From the NCBI RefSeq assembly GCF_000935125.1, contig NZ_JRKI01000009.1:124001-188000 (forward strand): a stretch of 64,000 nt of DNA. Direction: 5' to 3'. The notes beneath the pieces are model-generated. The model was given only the letters and a program-made list of their open reading frames with translations. It ran no database searches and was not told the DNA's origin. Of this stretch, positions 41,677 to 49,800 are shown in pieces; within the stretch, counting starts at the first letter, position 1; every line of letters begins with the position of its first letter. The position numbers and the translations under genes are program-made. This DNA is from Streptomyces natalensis ATCC 27448. GTDB lineage: Bacteria > Actinomycetota > Actinomycetes > Streptomycetales > Streptomycetaceae.

Positions 41677-42294
41677 TTACGCGGTCCGGTCGACCAGTCT
41701 CTGGAAGAGCCCCCAGGTGAATTCCGTGACCAGGGCATGCGGCGCGGCATCCGGGTCGGGATCGGGAACCGTGCAGGCCAGCGCCCAGCGGGTGGGGGCG
41801 CTGCCCTCCATCGGGCGGGCCGGCGGGAACGCGCGGGCGACCTCGTCGACCGTGCAGGACCAGGGGGCGAGGTCCGCGGTGGTACGGAGGGCGGGGGCGG
41901 GGGCGCCGGGGGCGCGGACGAGCCAGGCGTTCCAGACGGCGCCGCGCTCGGTGGTCAGGATCTCGAACCGCAGATCGGGCCAGAGCGGCACCGGCCAGGT
42001 CAGCGCCTCGCAGGTCATATCGCCCAGGCGGCGGGCGGTGACGGACTCGGGGGCGCCGAGCAGCGCGCGGTAGGGCCGGAGGCCGCCGGGTGCGCGCGGG
42101 GCATGCATCCGCGCCTGCCAGCGGCGGTTGGCCTCGAGCAGATCGGCGCGGGAGGCCCCCAGCGTATGCAGCGCGTCCTCGACGAGTCCGGGCTGGTGGT
42201 CGGCCATCCGGCGCAGCAGAACGAGCTGGAAGGCGACGGGTCCGGGCGGGCCGGAGGGGCCGGTCGGAGGGTCGTTGTCAGTGGCGGCGTTCAT
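41677..42294 (-). CDS. conserved protein of unknown function
   Basis: A 205-aa soluble protein, Pro/Ala-rich, with landmarks FQLVLLRRMADHQPGLVED, ALHTLGASRADLLEANRRWQ and VTEFTWGLFQRLVDRT at the end. No domain is recognised. It overlaps the end of the FkbM-type gene by 17 bp and so is probably the last gene of the envelope operon. ATG 42294 gives the first residues MNAATDND; the frame upstream is only antisense. Possibly a regulatory or accessory protein. Confidence 0.5.
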   Translation of the reverse strand: MNAATDNDPPTGPSGPPGPVAFQLVLLRRMADHQPGLVEDALHTLGASRADLLEANRRWQARMHAPRAPGGLRPYRALLGAPESVTARRLGDMTCEALTWPVPLWPDLRFEILTTERGAVWNAWLVRAPGAPAPALRTTADLAPWSCTVDEVARAFPPARPMEGSAPTRWALACTVPDPDPDAAPHALVTEFTWGLFQRLVDRTA

Positions 42295-43117
42295 GATGGA
42301 CATCGTCGTGGATGTCGCGGGGGTGGATGTCGTGGTGGCGGATCTCGGGGCCTTGGCGGTTGCCGGGGCGGGTGCCGGCGGGGAGGAAGAGCACGGAGTT
42401 GACATAGCGGCGGTGCGGGGCGAGGGAGCGCCTCAGCAGGCCGTGTTCGGCGACATGGGAGGTACGGGACTGATGAGCGGGCAGATCGAAGTCGGCCAGC
42501 GGCGTCCAGCGGTCGTGCGGCAGGACCCAGCCGCGATAGCCGCGCGCCGCCGTCCACTCCAGGACGGGCGCCAGCGGCTGGATACGCGTCTCCAACTCCA
42601 CGAACAGCGCCGGGAGTTCCCGCTCGACGGTGCGCGCGGCGCCGCGCAGCACGGCCAGCTCGCCGCCGTCCACATCGATCTTGATGAGGGTGACGGAGTC
42701 CAGCTCCAGCGAGTCCAGGGGGAGGCAGGGCACGTCCAGTCCGCTGCCGTGCAGCTCGCGGCGCACCAGCGAGGAGACCCCGCGCTCGCCCCGGCCGTCC
42801 GCCGGCAGCCAGAGGGTGGCGCGACCGGTGCGGTCGGCGGCCGCGGCGGGGACCACCTCGACATGCGGCGGGGTGACGGAGTCGATCAGCCGGGCCAGGT
42901 GTGGCACGGGCTCCAGGGTGACCACCCGCTCCGCACGACGGGCCAGCCGCCGGGTCCAGGGGCCCAGCCAGCCGCCGACGTCCACGGCCGTACCGCCCGT
43001 CGGGCAGAAGTCGGTCAGCCGCCCGAGTTCCGGCTCGAACCGCGGGTACAGCCCGCCCGCCAGCGCGGCCACCAGCCGCCCGGGCAGCCACGGCCCCACC
43101 CGCGCGGCGAGCGTCAC
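42278..43117 (-). CDS. FkbM-family SAM-dependent methyltransferase
   Basis: A 279-aa protein. GGTAVDVGGWLGPWTRRLAR carries the SAM-binding glycine loop, VVTLEPVPHLARLID the acidic strand-2 residue, and LDSVTLIKIDVDGGELAVLRG with the I-D-V-D-G motif is the FkbM family signature. These enzymes methylate hydroxyls or amides on glycans and natural products. A His-rich tail (RHHDIHPRDIHDDVHHERRH) ends the protein. GTG start overlaps the stop of the Trm112-like gene (GTGA). It sits in a minus-strand operon with DMT transporter and Trm112-like genes, which suggests a glycan or lipid target in the envelope. Confidence 0.8.
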   Translation of the reverse strand: MTLAARVGPWLPGRLVAALAGGLYPRFEPELGRLTDFCPTGGTAVDVGGWLGPWTRRLARRAERVVTLEPVPHLARLIDSVTPPHVEVVPAAAADRTGRATLWLPADGRGERGVSSLVRRELHGSGLDVPCLPLDSLELDSVTLIKIDVDGGELAVLRGAARTVERELPALFVELETRIQPLAPVLEWTAARGYRGWVLPHDRWTPLADFDLPAHQSRTSHVAEHGLLRRSLAPHRRYVNSVLFLPAGTRPGNRQGPEIRHHDIHPRDIHDDVHHERRH

Positions 43118-43350
43118 GACGGCACCTCGGCTTCGGCCAGCCGCCGGAGGATCCGGTCGTGCTCGGCGTCGGTGACCTCTTCCCCCGAGGAGGGGAGGAG
43201 CTGCGGGATACCGTCCCGGATCGGATAGCGGCGGCGCATCCGTGGGTTGTAGAGCGAGCTTTCGCCCTCGCCCTCGCCGGTGAGGAGCGAGAGCGGCCCC
43301 TTGTCCAGCGGGCAGGCGAGGATCTTCAGCAGCGGGTCATCGAGGTTCAT
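43114..43350 (-). CDS. Trm112-family small protein
   Basis: A 78-aa protein of the Trm112/UPF0434 type: LKILACPLDKGPLSLL at the start has the conserved C-P-x-x-K/D pattern, and YPIRDGIPQLLP the conserved end strand. Trm112 proteins activate or stabilise partner methyltransferases, which makes its position directly before an FkbM methyltransferase suggestive. Starts at ATG 43350 overlapping the DMT transporter stop and ends overlapping the methyltransferase start. Confidence 0.8.
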   Translation of the reverse strand: MNLDDPLLKILACPLDKGPLSLLTGEGEGESSLYNPRMRRRYPIRDGIPQLLPSSGEEVTDAEHDRILRRLAEAEVPS

Positions 43351-44315
43351 GGCTCAACTCCGTTGGCGAAAGGGGGAGTTACGGGAGGGCGAGCTATCGG
43401 AGGGTGGGTTGCCGGAGGGGGAGTTGCGGGAGCTGGGGGCTCATGGCGGGGGAGGGCCAGCAGGACGGTCAGGGCCACGGCCGTACCGCCGAGCCGTAGC
43501 GCCAGCCGCAGGGGATCGGCCGGCAGCGGTTCGCCGAAGGCGACGGTGCCGCAGGCGACGGTGAACACACAGGTGATGGTGGAGCAGACGGGGACGATGA
43601 CGGAGGCGCGACAGCGTTGCAGCGCGGTCTGGGAGAGCACCAGCCCGGTGGCGCCGGTGAAGAGGAGGAGATAGGGGTACGGCGAGCGCAGCAGGTGCCC
43701 GGCCGCGGCCGGGATGTCGTGGGTGGTGAGCAGGCCGGAGACGCCCTTGATGGCCAGTGAACTGACGCCGTAGAGGAGACCGACGGCCACCCCGTAGGCG
43801 ACGCCTGCCGTCGGCAGGCGGTGGCGGCGTCGTGCGCGCCGTTCCGCCGACCCGTACAGCAGCAGGCCCGCGGCCAGCGACGGCACGGCGATGGTGAGCA
43901 GCGTGGCGGGCGGGGCGGTGCGGGCGATGGTCCGGGCTTCGTCGCCCTGGAGGGAGGCGACGACCATCACCAGCGCGACGAGGATCGCCACCATGCTCTG
44001 GCGCTCCCGGCCGCTGGTCCGCTCGCCCAGCACCACCGACGACAGAATCAGCAGCAGGACCAGCCCCGAGACGAAGATGCCCTGGGCCGCGGCGATCGGG
44101 AGGGCGCGGTAGACGGCGAGTTGGGCGGCGAACCCCGCGGCCAGGGCGAGCGAGCCGCCGAGCCACCGCGGGCTGCCGAGGAGATGGCGTACGACCAGGG
44201 CGGGACGGCGGGTGCTGAGGGCGGGCAGCGTGGCCAGCGCGCGTTTCTCCAGCACGAAACCGGTGCTGTACAGCACGTTGGCGATCAGAGCCGATGCCAC
44301 GCCCCACCACAGCAT
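43347..44315 (-). CDS. DMT-superfamily membrane transporter
   Basis: A 322-aa membrane protein with nine to ten helices. LWWGVASALIANVLYSTGFV starts helix 1, and paired four-to-five-helix halves end with IVPVCSTITCVFTVACGTVA and FGEPLPADPLRLALRLGG, where the F-G-E block in the last quarter is typical of DMT transporters (EamA or NIPA-like). It may move small metabolites or lipid-linked sugars. The tail after about residue 285 is Pro/Thr-rich. ATG 44315; downstream genes are coupled by 4-bp overlaps. Confidence 0.7.
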   Translation of the reverse strand: MLWWGVASALIANVLYSTGFVLEKRALATLPALSTRRPALVVRHLLGSPRWLGGSLALAAGFAAQLAVYRALPIAAAQGIFVSGLVLLLILSSVVLGERTSGRERQSMVAILVALVMVVASLQGDEARTIARTAPPATLLTIAVPSLAAGLLLYGSAERRARRRHRLPTAGVAYGVAVGLLYGVSSLAIKGVSGLLTTHDIPAAAGHLLRSPYPYLLLFTGATGLVLSQTALQRCRASVIVPVCSTITCVFTVACGTVAFGEPLPADPLRLALRLGGTAVALTVLLALPRHEPPAPATPPPATHPPIARPPVTPPFANGVEP

Positions 44316-44378
44316 GGGCCTGCTCCCTTCTCCGCGTTCGGGTCGGCATCGGTGTGCGGTGGCTCCTGTGGACGGCGG

Positions 44379-45176
44379 TCAAGGGGCCTGGAGGGAGCGA
44401 GGGGTTCTGCGGCGGGCGTGGGCCAGGAGGATGGAGGAGAGGGACGGCAGATGGCAGGCGGCGCGGTCGAGGGGGCGCAGGGGGCGGGGGACGTCGTGGT
44501 AGGGGGCGCCGGTCAGGCGGATGACGTCGAAACCGGAGGCGGTCAGGAAGGCGCGCAGCGCACGGGCGGTGTAGAGGCGCAGGTGGCCGACGACCTGGGT
44601 GCCGGGGCGGCCGTGGATATGGCGCAGGCTCACTTCCGAGAAGACGGGCTGGATCCCGGCGAGCAGCAGGCCGCGGTTGTACCAGGCGGCGAGATTCGGG
44701 GTGGAGAGCATGAGGTGGCCGCCGGGGCGCAGGATGCGGTGCAGTTCGTCCAGGGCGGCGTCGGGGTCGACGAGATGCTCGATGACCTCGCTGAAGAGCA
44801 CGGCGTCGGCGGAACCGGTCGCGAACGGCAGCCCGCCGTCGGTCAGTTCACCGCGTACGGCGGTCAGCTCACCGGGGGCGCTCGCGGGGATACGGGTCCG
44901 GGCGCGGCGCAGGGCGTCCTGGGACCAGTCGACGCCGACCAGGCGGTGTCCGGCCAGGAGGCGCGCCGCGGTGGCGGCCGCGGTGCCGTCGCCGCAGCCG
45001 ATGTCCAGGATGGTGGCGGGCGGCGCCCCGGTGCGGCGGGGGCCGAGGGCGCGCGCCAGGAGTGCGGCCTGGCGGGTGCTGCGGGCGGGGCCCGAGGCGA
45101 CCGGAACGGCGGGGTTCTCGTAGAAGTCCCGCAGTCCGGCCGGGGGGTGGGCGGCGCCGGTGGTGGGCCGGGTCAT
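44379..45176 (-). CDS. class I SAM-dependent methyltransferase
   Basis: A 265-aa methyltransferase: ATILDIGCGDGTAAATAARL is the SAM motif I, LVGVDWSQDALRRAR motif II region, DAVLFSEVIEHLVDPDAALD motif III/IV, and LHRILRPGGHLMLSTPNLA a methyltransferase-11/UbiE-like strand. The target is unknown; the cluster suggests a cell-envelope sugar or lipid. ATG at 45176 overlaps the stop of the acyltransferase-like gene (ATGA), so it is the last gene of the upstream coupled set. A 63-bp gap separates it from the DMT transporter gene. Confidence 0.8.
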   Translation of the reverse strand: MTRPTTGAAHPPAGLRDFYENPAVPVASGPARSTRQAALLARALGPRRTGAPPATILDIGCGDGTAAATAARLLAGHRLVGVDWSQDALRRARTRIPASAPGELTAVRGELTDGGLPFATGSADAVLFSEVIEHLVDPDAALDELHRILRPGGHLMLSTPNLAAWYNRGLLLAGIQPVFSEVSLRHIHGRPGTQVVGHLRLYTARALRAFLTASGFDVIRLTGAPYHDVPRPLRPLDRAACHLPSLSSILLAHARRRTPRSLQAP

Positions 45177-46846
45177 GGGGCGGCTCCTTCGGTGGCGGCG
45201 AGGGAGGCGGCGAAGAGGGCGCCGAAGCGGGCGCCGGCCGCATCGTCCAGCAGAGCGCGCGACCAGCGCAGCGCGAGCTGGATACGGCCGCCGACCGAAA
45301 CGGTGGTGACCGTCAGCCCGCGCGGCATCCGGGCCGGGGCCGAGAACCACACCGCGGTCGGCCGTCCGGCGTCGCCGAAGTCGAGGGGATAGGGGAGGCG
45401 GCCGATGTTGGAGAGGAGGGTGGTGGAGGTCCAGGGGGCGGCGGCCGTACGGAGTGCGCGGGTGGCTGCGCCGCGCAGGCCGACGGGCGCGACGGGGAGC
45501 GTCAACAGGGTGCCGGGCAGCCCGAGTTGGGAACCCCGGGTGGCCTTGAGGGCGCGGGTACGGGCGGCCGTACGGCGCAGCAGCAGGGCGACCGCCTCGG
45601 GATCGGGCGGATCGGCGGCGAGCAGGTCGGCGTCCCGTTGCTCCTCCGGGCCGAAGCCCACCGGGATCAGCCGGGTGCCGTTGCCGATGGGCATCTCGCC
45701 GCCGCGCGGCCGGTCGTCGACGGGCATGGTGACGATGACGGGGCGGGTGGGCCGGCCGTGCAGCCGGTTCCAGCGGGCGACCGTGAGGCACGTGGCGACC
45801 AGGAGCTGGTCGTTGACGGTGGGGGGCGTGGTGCGGGGGGCGGCATGGGGGGTGTTCGGTGCCGGGGTGTCCTCGCGGGGTGGTCTGGTGGGGACGGGAA
45901 GTTCGGTGATCAGCATGCCGTTGGTGTGGTCCGTGGGGCCAACGGGGGCGGAGGTGGTGACGAGGACGGTGGCAGGTACGGGGCTGGGGCCCTCGGTGTG
46001 GGAGTGGTCTCGGGGGTGCGGGGGACGGCCGGGGTCGTCGTGGTCGGGGGCGATACGGGCCGGGCGGACGAGACCGGGGCGGGCAGCCGGGGCGCGGTGC
46101 CGGGGTGGGGCGGTGCGCTCCGGGGTGCGTACGGGAGGCGGGGCGGGGGAGTTGTCCGCGCCCCCGTACAGCTCGGCGGTCGTGGCAAGGACACGGAGGC
46201 AGGCCGGGCCGTCCAGGGCGGTGTGGTGGAGGGTGAGGACGAGGACGGTGCCGTCGGCCGCGTCCGGATGGCGTTCGACCACCTCCAGGCGGACGGGGGG
46301 AGAGGCATCCAGGGGCGGGCATGCGGTGAGGGCGCGCTCGCGGGCGCGGACGAGGGCGTCCGGGCCGGGGGGCGGGAAGACGACGGGGTCGACGTCCGGG
46401 GTGGCGGTCAGCTCCCACTCGTAGCGGCGGCGCCACCAGCTCACCGGGGCCTGGCGCATCAGGATCCGGGGGTGGCGCAGGAGGGCCCGGTGGAACGCGG
46501 TGCGCAGGCGCGTGTGGTCGATCCGGCCGGGCAGATGCACCTCGATATGCACGGTTTCGGGCTCGTCGTCCCGCAGACAGTGCCGGGAGATCTCGTCGAC
46601 GAGGGGGAAGGGGAGACGGGCGACGGCCGGGGGGCGGGGGGTGCTGGTGGGGGAGGGGACCTGGCTGTCCGGTTCCTGCCCGTCCGGTTCCCGCCCCTCC
46701 GGTTCTGCCCGGCCTTCGGGCTCGCGCCGGTCCGGTTTCTGCCCGTCCGGTTCCCACCCGTCCGACTCCGCCCGCCCGTCGGGAGCCCGCCCGTCGGGCC
46801 CCCGTCCGTCCGGCTCCCGCCGCGGCGGCTCCCGCAATGTGGTCAC
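45173..46846 (-). CDS. condensation-domain-like acyltransferase
   Basis: A 557-aa protein. The first 55 residues are degenerate repeats of E-P-D-G-R/Q coded by a 15-bp DNA repeat. Next comes the chloramphenicol-acetyltransferase-like fold with the catalytic H-H-x-x-x-D-G motif in LTLHHTALDGPACLR at about residue 195; DQLLVATCLTVARWN and VTMPVDDRPRGG match the middle of PapA/condensation proteins, and LSNIGRLPYPLDFGD the late S-N-I-G block. Such enzymes join acyl groups to hydroxyls or amines. Start is GTG 46846, overlapping the AftD-like gene stop. A Pro-rich insert at about 240-290 splits the fold. An acyl decoration of envelope glycan is the likely job. Confidence 0.75.
   Translation of the reverse strand: MTTLREPPRREPDGRGPDGRAPDGRAESDGWEPDGQKPDRREPEGRAEPEGREPDGQEPDSQVPSPTSTPRPPAVARLPFPLVDEISRHCLRDDEPETVHIEVHLPGRIDHTRLRTAFHRALLRHPRILMRQAPVSWWRRRYEWELTATPDVDPVVFPPPGPDALVRARERALTACPPLDASPPVRLEVVERHPDAADGTVLVLTLHHTALDGPACLRVLATTAELYGGADNSPAPPPVRTPERTAPPRHRAPAARPGLVRPARIAPDHDDPGRPPHPRDHSHTEGPSPVPATVLVTTSAPVGPTDHTNGMLITELPVPTRPPREDTPAPNTPHAAPRTTPPTVNDQLLVATCLTVARWNRLHGRPTRPVIVTMPVDDRPRGGEMPIGNGTRLIPVGFGPEEQRDADLLAADPPDPEAVALLLRRTAARTRALKATRGSQLGLPGTLLTLPVAPVGLRGAATRALRTAAAPWTSTTLLSNIGRLPYPLDFGDAGRPTAVWFSAPARMPRGLTVTTVSVGGRIQLALRWSRALLDDAAGARFGALFAASLAATEGAAP
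46672..46842. repeat. degenerate 15-bp tandem repeat at the acyltransferase N-terminus
   Basis: Units of the type CGTCCGGTTCCCGCC repeat about ten times with changes; on the minus strand they code (R/Q)-E-P-D-G. Length is a multiple of three, keeping the frame. Confidence 0.7.
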
Positions 46847-49800
46847 TCTTCCGTCTCCTCCCCCAGGGGCCGTGGGCCCGGACGTCGTTGCCGGTGGGCC
46901 CAGTTGGGGCCGTTGCCCGGTGTCCGGCCCCGGGCCTGGAGGGGGCGTCCGGCGATGGTCGGCGCGTCGGGCCCCGGCCGCGCCGTGTCCCGGTCGCGGC
47001 GGGGAAGCGGGGGGAGGGACGCGCCCGGCGTGCCCGAAGCGCCGTCCGTCCGGGCCGCCGCTCCCCCGGGCACACCAGGCGCACCAGGCACACCGAGCAC
47101 ACCAGGCGCACTCGGCACACCCGCCGCCCCCGGCGCCTCCCGCACCGTCACCACCGCCGCCGCCAGCGCCGCCAGCGCACACCCCTGCGCCACGGCGCCG
47201 AACGCCCCCCGGCCCGCGGCGACCGGTTCGCCCGCGCCGAAAGCCGCGGTGATGCCCGCGCCCGTCATGGCCGCGAAGGCGACCGGTGCCAGGAACCGCG
47301 GCCGGAAGCGGGCCACGAGCGCCAGCAGCGGCACCACCACCGCGAACGGCCCGGACGCCAGGGCCACCACGCCCGTGAGCGCCACCACGCCCAGCACCCA
47401 CGACGGCGCGGGCGGCGCCACCGGAGCCGGCGGCGGGGTGCGCGGGGTACGCCGTATCAAGGCCGAGACGACGAGCAGCAGGACGCCCGCCATCCCGCCG
47501 ATCAGCCCCAGGTCGTAGGCGGTCGCCGGAGCGTAGGACAGCTCGACGGTGCCGCCCGCGCCGGCCGGGACGAGGAAGCCCTGCTGCCAGCCGTCCACCC
47601 GGAGCGGGGTCAGCGGCCGTCCGTCGAGGGTGGCGTGCCAGCCGTCGTTGGCGTTCTCGTACATCTGGAGGTAGACGGCCCTGCCCGCTCCGACGGCGAC
47701 CGTACGGTGGTCCCCCGACCAGTCCTCGGCCCGCACGGTGCGGGCCTGCGCGGCCGACCCGGGGGCCGGCGCCGCTCCTCTGCTCAGCGTCACATCCGTG
47801 AGCGCCAGCGGCCCCTGGTCGCCGGCCTCCACCCGGTGCCGCCCGGAGGGCAGCGTCAGCCGTCCGTCGGGGGCCTCCCCGGCGCACAACTGCACGGTGA
47901 CCGGCCGCCGTTCGGTCAGATCGCGGAGGTACCCGGAGGCCCTGGTGGCGTGCAGGACGCCGTCGACGGCGAGCATCGGGCCCTGGCCGCAGCCGACCGA
48001 GAAGCGCTTGTGGGCGGGCGGGGGCGGGGTGCGGTACGCGTCGAGGGCCGGGATGTACACCTCGCTGAGGCCGACCGGGAGTTGCAGGGCCTGGCCGGCG
48101 ACCGGGTTGTGGAGGGTCAGTTCCTTGACCTTGCTGATGGTGATGTCGAGGCGGTCGGTGGTGATCGGGTCGAAGCGGGCCTGCCCGTACTCGTCGACCC
48201 CGGCGGTGGCCGCACCGTCCGGCGAATTGATCAGGATCTGCTCGGGCCGGGTGGAGATACCGCCGGCCGCGGCCAGCACGATCTGGTCGATCTTCTTCCT
48301 GCCGGGCCAGCGGAGGTGGAGCGTGGGGCGGTCGCCGGCGATCCAGGCGGTGGTCAGATCGCCGTCGACGAGATTGCGGGGGCTGAGCGACTGGCCGAAG
48401 CCGAAGCTGGTGGAGTCGGCGGTGGCGGTGATGCGGTCCTTCTGCTCGGGTGCGATCTTGTCCATCAGTGTGTCGAGCGCGGGGCCGGGGACGGCCAGGG
48501 CCTTACCGGAAACGGCGTAGGACGCGCCCGCGTCGGTATGGAACTGGCGGTGCAGACCGGTCTCGGCGGAGACGGGGGAGAGGCCGCCGGGGTCGCTGCC
48601 GCGGTGCAGGGAGACGGTCTCGGCGGGCGCATCGGCCCCCTGGCCGCTCGCGTCCCCACCGAGGGAACTCCCGGAACCTTCCGAACTCCCCGAACCTCCC
48701 GAACTCCCCGGACCGGTCCGGGAACTCCCCGAACTCCCCGCACTCCCTGTGCCGCTCCGGGAACTCCCCGTATCCGTCGGGAGTTGAAGAAGACGAGTGA
48801 CCTGCACGCCGGGTACGGAGATCTCGCGGAAGCCCGCACCCGAGAGCCCCGCTCGCGGCGTCTGGGAGCCCAGGATGGTGAGTTTCAGCCAGGTCGCGGT
48901 CCCGGCAGGGGCCTTGACCTGCTGGGGGGTGCCGTCCGGGCGCAGCGGGCTGACCGCGCTGCCGCGGTCGGTCTCGATGCGTACGGACGTCGGGGCGGCG
49001 CGCAGGCCGTCGCCGGGCAGCGGGGTCAGGAAGAGCGACGAGGGGACAGCGGTGGGCTTGGTGAAGGCGATACGGATCCACTGACCGACGGGGTCGCCCG
49101 CGCTGCCCTCCGCCCAGGCGGTGTCCGGGTTGCCGTCGAAGGCGTTGACCGGGTCGTACTGGGGGAGGTGGAAGAGCCAGTTGCCGCTGGTGGAGGCGGT
49201 GACGGAGGCGGCGCCGCGCAGGACGGCGGTGGTCTGGTGCGCGATGCCGGTGGTCGGCAGGATCTGCCGCGGCGGCCGGCCGGGGTCCTGGACGCTGTCG
49301 GGGTGGTTGGTTTCGGTGGCCGTATAGGTATAGGACGTATTGCTGTTGACCAGGCCGAAGCGGGTGTCGGCGCGGCGCAGCCCGTCGGCGGTCAGCTGGA
49401 GCGGCACGTTGCCCAGGCCGGGGTGGTTGTCGCCGGTCAGGACGGTCGGCCGGTCGCGCAGGGTGGGGTCCGCCGAGAGCTGGAGCAGTGATTCGGGGCC
49501 GCCGCTGAGCTGGGCGGTGTCCGCGACGGCCTTGGCGGTGACGGGTCCGGGCGCGGGCGTGCCCTCGGGCTCGTAGATCTCGACCGAGCGCTGACGCGGA
49601 TACAGGCCCTGGACCTGCACCGGCGCCTCGGCGGGGATCTTGCCGCTGGTGGTCAGCGGGCCGAAGGCGACGGCCTTGCGGTAGCCGGACGCCTCCAGGG
49701 TGCGTTTGACGGTCTGGGGCGGCACATAGCCGATCTGGTCCGGGTCGAGATCATTGCGTACGACGACGTCATGAATGCCCGCACGGCCCAAGTAGTCGCG

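Noticed and set aside
45062-47518. 818-codon plus-strand frame opposite the acyltransferase genes
   Set aside because: Gly/Arg-rich shadow of minus-strand genes with clear families.
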